Origin: Krasilnikovozyma curviuscula
Lineage: Eukaryota > Basidiomycota > Tremellomycetes > Cystofilobasidiales > Mrakiaceae
Length of the DNA stretch: 45,955 nt
NCBI GenBank assembly: GCA_014825775.1
Contig: MVAQ01000174.1
Coordinates: 1-45,955 of the forward strand
Reading direction: 5' to 3'
Below the pieces are notes generated by a model. The model did not search any database. It was not told the DNA's origin and saw nothing but the letters and a program-made list of their open reading frames with translations. The translations under genes and the position numbers were made by a program. Positions 34,165 through 45,414 of this stretch are shown in pieces (within the stretch, counting starts at the first letter, position 1; each line of letters begins with the position of its first letter).

Positions 34165-35947
34165 CAACCTGTCGCCATTCCTCAACAAGATTCTACACCT
34201 CTCAATAAGGGACTTTGCATCATATTAATTTGTGTATATTTATGCCGTGTATCAATATGACTTAGAATCTGCCTGCATTTCGTTTCTACTTGTCATTTCT
34301 TTGTTTACATACAAAATAGATCTGGAATCCATTTACTTTTCCTTCTCCTTCTCTTGTGCCATCCTCACCCCTGTTCGAAATTCCAGTAGGATCTTGGAAC
34401 GCTCTAGATAGTTTTAACGGGGACAGAACTCTCACTGGTCTTTTTCCTCTCCACCGGCGCGCGCACCGCAGATGAAACGCCAAATTCCAGACTTGCCTTT
34501 CGCAGGCTGTTGCGATTCTCTTTCAGTCTACTCCACTGCCATCGTATTTTTTGCGACCGTCAGCGGGAATACGAGTTGAGTAGAAATCTTAAAGGTAAGA
34601 ACTCTTAGCGTTAGTTCGCTTTTGCAGTAACGGCGATCCGGGCTCACCTGCGCCCAGGTCAGCCACCGTTTGTAATATACAGGGGTAGGCAAACGTTTTC
34701 AGACCGTCGACGTCCATTGACTCCAATTTGGTGGGAAATCACCTCTTCTGGTCAGCTCAAGAGTACAAGGGACAGCTCTCAAGTCGCCAGAAGGTGCATC
34801 TAGGGGGCTAGAGTATCTGGAAGGGAAGATTCTTCATTTGAACGTGAAAGGCGTGTAAGTGAGTTTTCCCGCTGCTATTCTCGTGAGTTTTAGCCTTGCT
34901 TGGGATGGGCCATAGGGAGAGACGTATAGAGATGTGCTTAGCATCGACTGGATGTAGATGTGAAGCGAGTTCTATCGTTTGGAGTTGGATTTCCCTTCAG
35001 GACACAGCCCAGGGCGATCTTTTTGGTCACTCAGGGCTCTCAGAACCGAAAAAGCTTGTCCTTTTGAGCTTGTCTCCCCCCAAATGTTCATTTGTACTAT
35101 GCTGGATAGCTGGGAACCTAGAAGATGGAATGAATTATTAGGCTGGTTGGGTTTCGACTCGTCACCGTTGAGTATCCAAATTCCAATCCGCCACTGCTTG
35201 GTCCGAACAGGCAGCAACAATGCACACTCGCCCTGCTGTCTATACTGAATTGAGAACGAAAATTCTCTCCGAAGTCATCTCATTGTCTCTATTCATCTAT
35301 CTTTTGATGCTAATTGGTCAACCTGCTGACGTTTGCGCAACCCGTCCAGTTTTGCCGCTCTTAGGTCCAATTCTTCGATCGCTGTAAGGTTCAGCCAACC
35401 TCTTAAGGTCAGTTCAGCCTCCTTTAATTTATTTTGCCGGTCCAGATCAGCTCGTGCAAAGGTGTGACATCATCTGCTGCTGCCGAGGCGGTTACTTGGG
35501 TAACTGTAGTAGAGGTTTGGCTAACATGCGCTGAACGGTGGCAGATGACACGTAGAGAACCAGATAACCACACTGCTCAATCATACAATCTTGGAAATAT
35601 AAACTAAACTACTTTCTGGCTTTCATCAAATAGGTACAGGCTCCTGTCTCTGCTTTCAGTCGTTGTTCGGGCTAAGCCTCTACTTCGTCAACTTCTGTCA
35701 CTACTGAATAGATAGATGACACTCTAAACTGGAACCGAGCAGAACATTTGCTCTTTCCTTTCTAGCCAGGTATTAACAGACGGTATGTCCAGAGACACAT
35801 CTAACTTCTAGTTTGACTGCCTCGCTCCAACATTCTGAAACTCGAAGTTCTCCTAGACAAAAAAGTCATAATCACCAGACGACGTCCTTGTCGCATCCAA
35901 CCACCTAAAAGGAAGGACAAATCACCTTGCAACATAAAAATCGTCAA
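34165..35947. other. Long gene-free region (1.78 kb)
   Basis: The longest stretch without a recognisable gene. Short frames on both strands (34286-34483 -, 34896-35141 +, 34979-35248 +, 34972-35220 -) have no family resemblance and overlap each other. The right end (35580-35947) is C/T-rich with AG-terminated pyrimidine tracts (for example at 35632 and 35662) and may be a long, possibly spliced, 5' UTR of the next gene. No tRNA or known ncRNA motif was found. Confidence 0.5.
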
Positions 35948-38913
35948 ATGCCTCGTTTATTGTCAAATGTGACTATCCCATCAGGGTTCTTGTCACCACC
36001 TGCATTCAGCCGATCCCCCTCTTCTTCCAACGGCACCCTACCTTGGGAAGAACCGCCAGAGGTCCTCGAATATTCGCTAGAAACTTTGAAATCCAATATA
36101 CCTGAGTTTCCTGCCTCTTCAACTAATTCCAATGGCCCCTTCAACTTCTCACCCTCGCTACCGTCGACGACTTCCTCAACCTCCACTTCAGCGTCAGGAT
36201 CGCCTTACCCAAGCAGCAGCGATAATTCGCCTGAATGCAGCTCTGATGGTAGTGGGCACAGCAGGAGGTCATATTCTGAACCCCACACTCCTTCGAGTGA
36301 GAAGCCGGAATCAGGGAAGAAGGGCGGCAGTGCACCAGGTGATGGAAACCGGCTCTCAGGAGTGAAGAATTGGTTTGGGAGCTCCGGGAAGACGAAGTTG
36401 AAGGACCTGACCGCCCCCTCAAAGCCTTCACCACCATCATCAGCGACGCGATTGAGAAAAGTACCCTCACCATCGCAAGGCAATGTTATCGGTCTTGGTC
36501 TTGATCTGAAGAAAGCCAGCACCCCACCATACCCAGGGATCAGCAGTTCCTCCAACCTCCTTTCAGTGCCTTCTTCAACTGATATTGATAGCATTGGTGC
36601 TGTGAAGAAGGAACGCCGAAAAAGCCTCAACTCGTTCTTCGGAAAGAAGTCTTCACCTCAGCCAGCTTCAACAATTCCTCTACCATCTACTTTAGAAGCG
36701 GATATGAAAAGAGTTGCAGATGACTACTCTGTAGTCGGAAGCGCTCACAACAGGCGAAGAAATGAGAATGGCGAAGCAATCAGTTCGGAAGAAGCCCACG
36801 CAAATCTCCGTCGCATGATCAAGTCCTCGACCCTCACTCTTATCCCCACCTCAACAACCCTTCCATCAGGGTCTTCTTTTGGTTCCTCCAGCAACAATCT
36901 TTCCTCAAACGACGAGAGCAGCATTCTTGACTATTCCTCCACGCGCCGAAAGCAATACCAGCAGCCGTTCATAATAAAGACGATGCTTGTAGATATGACG
37001 AGAGTGAAGCTCAGCAAAGCACTCAGTGCAAGCCCACACCCATTGATACCGAATGGGATGCCCATCAAGTTCCCAAAGAGCCAAAATTTGTCCAAGGACG
37101 TTGATTCCGTAAGTAGGGATCTGAGGTTAGAGATTGGACTGAAAAGGGTTCTTGCGGAGCTGGAGAATGGGTCTACTGATTCGCTGAAGAATTTGAAGGT
37201 GAGAAGAGATCTGATGGGCCGTGATGATATGGCTGTTTAACGACGTTGTCACCGACTTTGTAGTTCTCCAATCTACTCACGAAAAGCTCCAGTTTCCCGT
37301 CTGCAGCCACCTTCCAGCCTCTTCGACCTGGAACTGGTCTTCTTGAATGGCTAAATCGAGCTCCATTTGAATGCCGAGTGGTCAGTTTTCTCGCTGGCCA
37401 AGAAGACCCTGAAGAACTCTCTACCTCTCACGGATCATCCATTGCCGAGTTGGAATTTTCAAAAGGCATCGAAGCAATGGGTCGAGAAATCGATGGCTCC
37501 AATCAGATGACCATCAACAAAGAGAACCGGTCTTCTAATTCTCAACAGTCGCTTAGAGCCAGGAAGGGAATGGGCAACCTGCCAAAGATCTCAGTCGCCC
37601 TTGATCGGCTTGATGTTGGAGATGGCATTGCGATCTCTCCCGCTAGAAGTGGCAGTGGTATAGATGGAAGCCCCATTGCTCTTTCTATCAGTCCTGTTGA
37701 AGCAGTATTCGATATACCTCTCCCAGCAACACCAACTGTTTTCTCACCAATAACGGAGAAGGTTCAACAGGTTTCACCACGGCCAGCGTTGGCGAAGAGC
37801 GCTCTTAGGTCACCGCGAACTGTATCGGCTCCCAAGATTGAGACGGTCAGGAATCTCAACGTTAACTCTAATGTACCAATTCTTCGTCCTGCCTTGTCAA
37901 AACGAGCAATTTCTACTGGTGACCTCGACTGGGACTCAAATCCTCGAGTGATGAATCTGAACAAATCCAACAGACCACGCTGGCCTGAAGATGGCTCAGA
38001 CGAAGAAGAGGTACCCCTTAGTCTTCTCAGAGAGAAACGAAGCAGTCTCTACGACCGCGTTTCGTCGAGTGAAAACTCGGCGGACTCTATGTCCCCTCCG
38101 CGTGCTCGAGTCAGCTCCACTGGTGGTGGTGGGGTTCGGTTTTCTATTGAGACAAATGACCGGTACACTGAACGTGATGTGGCTGAGCGTATTAGGCGGG
38201 AGGAGGAGAAACGCGCGGCTGAAAAGAGGAAAGAAGAGGTAGTGGCCGCAAGGGAGAGGAGGGAGAGTGCTCGCGCTTGGAAGGGTCCAGGAAAGACCGC
38301 TTCTGAGGGTGGTGAGGTCATCCGTGATCGTAGAGGAATGCTGAGTGAAGTCCTGGGAGAGTCATCACAAAGTCAATGTGCTGTTTCCACCACTAGAACT
38401 CGACCAACTTCCATCATTAGCACTTCACCTCGCCCACCGTCGACGATCTACCCAACACCACCTTCTTCAAGGCCAACGTCATCAAATAGTTCTCCTATTA
38501 ACTCTCGTCCTCCATCTGTTCACACTCTTCCCAAGCAAACCTCTGGCCGCTACTCCATCGCATCGCCCTCCACGACCTCTCAACGCGAGCTCTGGGGTTT
38601 CACACATGACCAGGGATCTCAACAGCCACGAAGGGGTCAGCGTTCTTCGGCAATCTACCCATCCTACCCCTACAATTCTCAGCCAGCCCTGGGATACGGC
38701 CAGCAGTTCCCTTTCCCAGCGTATGGTCAGCTCTTCCAAAGCGTTCCGCAATCACTTCCACCAGTCCACCAGTATACCTCTCCATACCCAATGGCCTCAC
38801 CACCTACTTTTTACGGACAATATCCTGTTGGAAGTTCCCCTCTCCCCGGCGTTAGCCATCCTCGTCGCTCCGTCAGCGCCGCCAACTTGCCAGCTTCAAC
38901 CTCGTACTGGTAA
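35948..38913 (+). CDS. Disordered Ser/Pro-rich protein of unknown function
   Basis: Not recognised. Two exons, 35948-37198 and 37264-38913, give 966 aa; the ATG at 35948 is the first one in the frame. It is mostly Ser/Thr/Pro-rich with many SP/TP sites. Visible pieces: two related short motifs, GVKNWFGSSGK (about residue 139) and SLNSFFGKKSS (about 228). A better-conserved-looking core spans the splice, from FIIKTMLVDMTRVKLSKAL through GLKRVLAELENG to GTGLLEWLNRAPFECRVVSFL (about 345-455). Next comes a charged helix (ERIRREEEKRAAEKRKEEV, about 720-745, probable coiled coil), then a Pro/Tyr/Gln-rich tail. The composition suggests a signalling or polarity scaffold, which is a guess. The 5' region is unusually long. 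Confidence 0.75.
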
Positions 38914-39094
38914 AAAGAGTTACCACTACTCCACGCTCACACAATCACCACTACCATTGTTTCTTTTTTTTCTTCTTTACATACACATAACACATCGCAT
39001 TTTGCATAGATAACTGCACTACATTTTTCCATGTCGTTTTGAACGTTTTCTGACCCCAAACCCACACAGCATTACTGTACGAACTTTGATGCGG

Positions 39095-39112
39095 TTTTTT
39101 TTTTTTTTTTTT
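39095..39112 (+). repeat. Poly-T homopolymer tract
   Basis: Eighteen consecutive T residues about 180 bp after the stop of the 966-residue gene. Likely polymorphic and error-prone in sequencing. Confidence 0.9.
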
Positions 39113-40241
39113 CTCAGCGTGGACATTCATTGTTATTATTATTCTTACACACACTCTAACTTCTTATATATAATCACTATTGTACCGTCCTGAAACTGAT
39201 CGAGAAAGAAAAAGACCCTATAGCAATTATCACTTAGGGCCCCCCTTGTGTTTCGGTGATGGTTTCGTTCATCACCAGGTCCATCTCCAGATGATACCCC
39301 TCATATCTGATTTCTTTTTCCTTATTGCTCATATGTTAAATATAATCACAGAACCGTTTTTTCCTGTTTTCCACACTCAATTTCAGCAAGTTCATCATCA
39401 CCCTTACCAAAACGGAGATTCAGAGCTTTCAATGCTGTATAAAGTGTAGTCTAAAGGCGGTAGAACTTAGAGAAAACACTCATATACTATGGTAGGCTAC
39501 ATGTCAGCACTAGTCACTTTTCTCCATCTTTTTTTGAGTTACAGAGAAGCCATTTCCATTGTTGCTTGGGGGGTTGCTGACCTGACCTTCGGCTCTTCTG
39601 GCTAACGTACGAACTCCTAATATTTCGGTACAACTTTTATATTTTTACCACGTCGGATACGACGTAGACTTGTGGAATACATGATGAGCTTGGTTCTGGG
39701 TGAGTTTTTCTGGGAACATCTCGCTCCCCACATAGAAATTGTGCCAGTATGCTCTCGTAGATAAGCTTTAGATTTTATTTTATTTTAAATTACTCGTTCT
39801 ATATGCATAAATAAATAGATGGCAGACCTTCTGCAACATGTTAGTGTCTTGCTATTGAACGCATCCACCTCCCAACTGTATTCATCGCTGCTTAACACTG
39901 ACTTTCACTGTACCCTTTCCAATTTCGAACCAGAAAACACCAAGCATTCTTTTCGGACTGTCTTCCTTGGTAACTCTTTTTTTATCACCAGTTTTCCATT
40001 TGCGATCGAGCGGCTCGTCGGTGTTGTCATCAGCGCGAAAAGCACGAAATATGTCGGACGCGCTAACGGCCATCACCTCGCATTGACACCAGAACTCGTG
40101 ATGATGTCGCTCTCTGGGAAAGGGAATGGGATATAAGAAATGATGAATCCCACAACGCAATGGGGCCATTTCTAGTTGAAATGTCGATGCACTGAGGGAG
40201 CGTTTCCATTCGATTTGTTTTCGCCGTCGTGATTTACCGGG

Positions 40242-40247
40242 TATATA
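40242..40247 (+). promoter_or_regulatory. TATA box of the MFS transporter
   Basis: TATATA within CGGGTATATAGACC, about 88 bp upstream of the start codon. Confidence 0.5.
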
Positions 40248-40334
40248 GACCAGGCCCATCGCTCCTCTTTTCTTCCCATCACGCAAATCCTCAGGCACTG
40301 CAGGCACACTCAAGAAACCTGCCATATTCCTCCG

Positions 40335-42715
40335 ATGCCATCCAAGCTCCTTGCTCCTCTGAGAGCCACAAAACTTGGTCGAATCTTGATCGATGTCTTT
40401 GATTGGTACCCTGCGTCATATCCTGTTGAAGAACGCAGGTTGCTCAGGAAACTGGACAGATCAATCCTAATATTTACGTGTCTGTAAGTTTTTTACTCAG
40501 CTTTTCCCGTTATTCCATGACGGATTGCTAATCTACCTACGGTATCTTTCTGCTTCTCCGTACAGGTCATTCTTCTGCAAGTATTTAGACCAAAGGTGAG
40601 TACGACGGTTATAGAAATTCTCTTTAACCATCTCCTGTGCTCATGAATATAATTTGTGTTCTTCAAATTTGCTAGTAACATCACCAATGCGTGTAAGTTG
40701 CCTCTAGCTCTGCTTCGCTTTCTCTCTCCTAGGTCTGGGAGAATGCTCACTCTTTCGCTCCTTCTTCAGATGTCTCAGGAATGAAGGAGGAAATCGGTGC
40801 CACTGGAAATGCCCTCAACTACTTTCAGACCAGTTGGACGGTTGCGTACATCATCGGACAGTTCCCACTTGTCTGGCTGTCGAGTCGTCCATCTCTCTCG
40901 CCATACTTCTTGCCCACGATGGAAGTAATCTGGGCCATCTTGACGTTCTGTGAGTTACTAAAATAAAACTCTCTGGACTTATTAATCTATTGAAGCATGT
41001 TACTCATGTGCTCTGTCATGTTATCTTAGCTTCCAGCAGAGTTACCAAAACATACCACATGTATATCATCCGAGCGCTCATCGGATTCTTCGAAGCTCCA
41101 AGGTGAGTTCCATACCATCTCCCCTTCCTTCAGCCTTGTACCGAGCTAATTTCCTTCTACCTCCAGTTTCGCAGGTACTCATTTTGTGCTGTGAGTCCAT
41201 CTCCGACAATTTATCTGATGCGTTTTAGCTCTACGCAAGCTGATTCTTTATCACAACCCTAGTGGGTCTTGGTTCAAGAAGGAGGAACTTTTCAAGAGAG
41301 CTGGCGTTTGGTTCATGGGAAACAGTTTGGGGACTTGCTTCAGTGGTTATCTTCAAGCCGCAGCTTATAACACGCTCAACGGTAGATTGGGTCTATCTGG
41401 CTGGAGGTAAGTAATGAAGAACCACTCGATTGTCAGTCACACAATCTGATTGGGTCATTTTTGTTTTCTTCTTAAAAGATGGTTGTTCATCATTGTGAGT
41501 AATCATAACCGAGTTAGCAATCTCATCGTTAAAGTACATTTCCGTTTTTGGACATCCAGGACGGAGTCATCACCCTCCCAATTGCATTTATTGGATACTT
41601 CTATTTCCCCGGTCTCCCATCATCCAAGAAGCCCTGGTATTTCACCGACGAAGAACATGCTCTCGCCGTGAGCAGGATGGACAAGCACCACAAGCAGGCT
41701 GGTCCAGTCACTTGGGACGTAGTCAAGCGAGTGGTCAAGAACCCAGTGTTCTACATTTGTGGGCTGATCTATATCTCCATGTGCTCTGGGGCTGGAATAT
41801 CAGGTTATATGTCACTGTGAGTAGTATCTGTGGTTCTCGTACCATTTGCCTTTTCGATCGACTCTTGTTGACATCTTGTTGTCACAGTTGGCTGAAATCT
41901 GAACCTAAGAAATGGAGCGTTGCGCTGATCAACGTCTGTGAGTAGAAATATGACCCATATATCAATGAGACTGTGCTGATGAGTGTTATTCCACTCCTGT
42001 TTTGCTAGACCCGACATTCATCTCCCTCATGTCAGCCATCACGTCGTGGCTTGGTACGACCTTCGCCGCTCACGGAGGATATATGGGATTAATCTACCAA
42101 TATACATTTGCCTGTTTCACTATGGTATTCGGCGCCATAGTCCTCACCATCTGGAACGTCCCCGACGGTCTCAAGTTCTTTGCGTTTTACTTCACTGGTC
42201 TAGCTGGCGCAATTAGTCCTGTCTTTGTAAGAGCCTTCGATGACTTTTTTTTTAAAAGCAAAAGGTCTCATGTCTGATACGTTTGTCGTTTGTCACAGTT
42301 CTCTTGGATCAACACTGTCTTGAGGTACGACGCTGAGCAACGAGCTCTTATAATGGCCGCTACTATGGTAGCTGGATACAGTAAGCTTTAGAACATCCTT
42401 ATATTTATAGATCGGTCAAGCTGAATTTTATTTTCTCGTACAGCTGGAAGTGCCGTTATCCCAATCTTCACTTTCCCAACTGTCGAAGCACCTCGTTATC
42501 CTAAAGGCTACCCATCCTCCATAGCTTTCTCTCTCCTACTGTGGATCGCATTTGTGGGCGGTGTGTACATAACTAGAAGGACTTTTATAGGGTACGAACC
42601 TCAGGTTGATGTAGAGAGTCCTACTGGATCCATAGCCGAGAAGGACGGGTCGAGTGATGAGGATGGCGCAGTCTCGACCGAGCTCGCATTTGGTGAGAAA
42701 AAGGGTGCGCTGTGA
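40335..42715 (+). CDS. MFS anion:cation symporter, pantothenate-transporter-like (Liz1/Fen2/Dal5 group)
   Basis: Plasma-membrane proton symporter for a small organic anion, probably pantothenate or a related vitamin. Thirteen exons: 40335-40483, 40566-40595, 40676-40692, 40770-40949, 41030-41102, 41167-41190, 41263-41406, 41479-41494, 41560-41816, 41888-41937, 42009-42226, 42299-42380, 42444-42715 (503 aa). Group signatures are KYLDQSNITNAYVSGMKEE after the first helix, the [19 protein letters not shown] segment, [18 protein letters not shown], the loop [17 protein letters not shown], and late helices ending in RRTFIGYEP. Length and about 12 hydrophobic segments fit the family. Four exons are only 16-30 nt (40566, 40676, 41167, 41479), each needed to keep conserved residues. 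The acidic C-terminal tail is cytoplasmic. Substrate is inferred from the family; allantoate or biotin transport cannot be excluded. Confidence 0.92.
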
Positions 42716-42939
42716 AGGCGTGAACAGTCTGTGCTGGGAGAAATGAAGGGTTCTACAAAACTTTGTTACGTTTAGACATATGCTTCGCACTCTTTTTGTG
42801 ATTCTTTTCCAGCTTGGGGCCATACCGGCTGAAGTAGAGGCGCAACTTTGCGGGATTATTGAGTACCAATCATCTTAAGTGGTTTAAAAGGTTCAAGAGT
42901 TTAAGAAGTAATAGTTGCTGTCGGATATCATAGATGAAC

Positions 42940-45064
42940 TTATACAGCAACAGGTCCTCTCTGTCTCGCTAGTTCCAGTCCACCAGCTTTGAAAGACGAC
43001 GCAAGTGATTGGACGACGGGAGTAAGAAGTGAGTCATCATCATGATCGTTGGCGCTTGTATTTTCATCTGATTGTGCGGTTGCCACATGGCTGCCATTGG
43101 CTGGAGCTGACGCCGAGGGTAGTACGCCAGTCAAGGTGGTCAATGATGCAGGTGGCTCGAAGTCGAAAATATCTGAATCGAGTGGAAGACCACCAAAGAA
43201 GAATGTAAGTGTCAAACACCGAGAAAGCAATAAAGTAGTAAATGATGTGGACTTACCGGTCTCATCCTCATCGACCTCATCATCCAACCCTATTTCATCA
43301 GTAGCGCCGTCATCAAAGGTGACCCTCCTCTCCTTCTGCCCTTCCTTCTTAGACGCCTTCTTTTTCTTCTTCCCCTCCATACCTTCGGATACAGCAGGCA
43401 TCTTGACCTCGCTATCTCCGTAATCGCCTAAAACCTCTCCCTCGCCCTCATCTTTGGCAGAAACAGGCACAAGGATATCGACGCCCTTCTCGTCCTCCCC
43501 CTCGGTGCCGTTCTCAATCATGGAGGGAAGGTTTGACTCGGGTAGATATGTACCTCGAGAGCCTCCACGGCCCTTCTCACCCATATAACTCAGCCCAGGT
43601 GGGCTCTCCCACCCCGACACACGGAGCGACGTCGACATATCCCGCGCCGCCGGGTCCGCGGGTGGTTTCCTCCTCCCACCGTCAGGATTTTGCGATGAAG
43701 AAGTTGTAGGAAGAAAAAGTTCGACGTTATCAGAAGGTTGAGATGGCGGTGAGGAGGAAGATGGAGACATTGCTGCGCGTAGGTGGGAGGTTGTCGCAAG
43801 AGAGCTCGAGAGTAGGGACGGGTTGGTGTTGATTGAGCCTGAAGAAGCAAGTGCCTGTCGTTGTCCACTAAACGCTGGCGATGAGGATGTTGAGGAGACG
43901 GCGGCAGGTGAAGCGGATGACTGGGCGTTCGTTCGTTGAAACTGGTGCTTCATGATCAAGTCGGTCGCTTCCAGCTGGCGTTGTTCTGATTCTTCATCTG
44001 TGAGTTGGGGTCTTGTTACTGGCTCCACTCCATGTGGTGTTGTATTTGTTGAAATGTCGGGATAATCTACCAGATCACTTTGATAGGCCATCCAAAGGGC
44101 TTCAACTTCTCCTCTAGCTTTTGCCTCTCTCTCTGCAATCTGCTCCTTTTTCTTCAGCAGATATCTCCCAATTTCCAACTCGTCCTCTTTACGAAGTAAC
44201 AATAGTTGCTGGGTGGTGGATGAGGCAAGGTACGTAAATGTCGGATGAGAGGGCGAGAACGGATGCGGAAGGAATAGTGGGTCCGGTGCTGGTGGAAGAA
44301 GGGATGTTATTGATGGTGTTGGGGCCGGTGGGTACGTTGGTGCTGGAAGTTGATGGTGGGAGAGAGCAGAAGATGGTGGGTGAAAGAGGAGCGAAGAATG
44401 GGAGCGGGACTGTATTTTCGAACGACGAACGACCGAATTAAAAAATAAAAATTGAGAACTCAGGAACGATGAGAGCTGTGCAGCTAAGGTGCTAGGAGTG
44501 AAGTCATGTACACTCACTTCCAAGGCAGGTCCGCTTCCTTCCTTTAGAAAGACTCTACACTCTTCATTCTGACCAAGCTGAATTGCATTCTCAGAAAGAG
44601 CTTCCTTTTCATCAGCATATTTTTCTCCCTTGGATTGAGGCTGTTCCTTCAGCTCCGTCACTGTTGATACTGAGCGAATGGCAAGGATGGTGGATTTGCA
44701 GCTCCTGCAGCGGAGGGCGGAGTTGGATCGAAAGACGAGTGGAACATGGATCTAGTTACAGCGAGAGATTGAAGAAGAAAAGTTCCAAGGTAGTCAGCAC
44801 TGAGACTAAAGCGCGGTATACAGATCGAAATGCGTATGGGTTCTTCCAAATGGTGTCAATATCGACGGGACAGATTTGGTGCTGTATTCATCCCATTATA
44901 TCATTCCCCAATCTGATCCCGATCTGTGCCCTTACATAGATGTGAGCTAAATTACTCACAACAGAAATCTTCACTTTGTCCCCTTTGATCCATCCATTCT
45001 GCAATGGCTCTGCTGATTCGACCTGGACGTTCCCACAGTTGCAGCTAGACGACGAGGGGGCCAT
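42940..45064 (-). CDS. Protein of unknown function with a PP1-docking-like motif
   Basis: Not recognised. Exons 45064-44960, 44881-44760, 44704-44518, 44409-43257 and 43172-42940 give 599 aa. The N-terminus has a small Cys motif (CNCGNVQVE), then a hydrophobic stretch (residues about 57-77, YRALVSVLTTLELFFFNLSL). A charged helix near residues 205-245 (LLKKKEQIAEREAKARGEVEALW) is a probable coiled coil. The middle is Ser/Pro-rich and disordered. Before the last intron a Lys-rich block (GKKKKKASKK) is followed by RRVTFDDG, which fits the RVxF motif for protein phosphatase 1 binding, then acidic residues. The C-terminal exon is also disordered. The first three exons rest only on frame and splice consensus and are less certain than the long fourth exon. 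It is convergent with the MFS gene, 224 bp apart. Confidence 0.65.
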
Positions 45065-45414
45065 CACGAGGGACACAGTGAGAGAGGAGAAATACTCCTT
45101 GTCAAGGTCGGGGAGCAAATGTAGGAGGTGCACTAGATTAGGGATGTAGGGTGAGGGCAGTCACCTTTCTTTGTCTCGAGACGCAGAGTCAGCAGCACCA
45201 GTGGCGTAGTACAGCGTCACCATCAACCCGTCGCAATTCCCTCTCGTTAAACATTAAAGCACATTACTGCCAGAATTCCCTCTTAATGTGGATATTGTGC
45301 CCCCAGTCACAAAATGTCTAGCCTCAAAATGATAACAGACAAACATGTCACACCGCACGCCCGTGTATTGTAATACTCATGTCTCCTTCCCATTATGTGA
45401 ACTTGCCCCATATC
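45065..45414. other. Spacer between two minus-strand genes
   Basis: 350 bp holding the presumed promoter of the 599-residue gene and the 3' UTR of the SR-type gene. An in-frame GTG-led extension upstream of 45064 exists, but ATG 45064 is the first Met. No other gene seen. Confidence 0.45.

Larger units (their letters stand above)
38914..40334. other. Intergenic region upstream of the MFS gene (no gene seen)
   Basis: 1.42 kb, AT-rich, with an 18-T run at 39095-39112. Overlapping frames at 39819-40136 (+) and 39882-40325 (-) lie in the presumed MFS promoter and have no recognisable content. The left part is the 3' UTR of the Ser/Pro-rich gene. Confidence 0.45.

Noticed and set aside
36141..36630. 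Minus-strand frames of 110 and 141 codons
   Set aside because: Both are antisense to the long Ser/Pro-rich coding exon; low-complexity codons on one strand readily open frames on the other.
39882..40325. A 147-codon minus-strand frame starting 9 bp from the MFS start codon
   Set aside because: It overlaps a plus-strand frame, lies over the TATA box and leader of the MFS gene, has no family resemblance and has unremarkable composition. Most likely chance.
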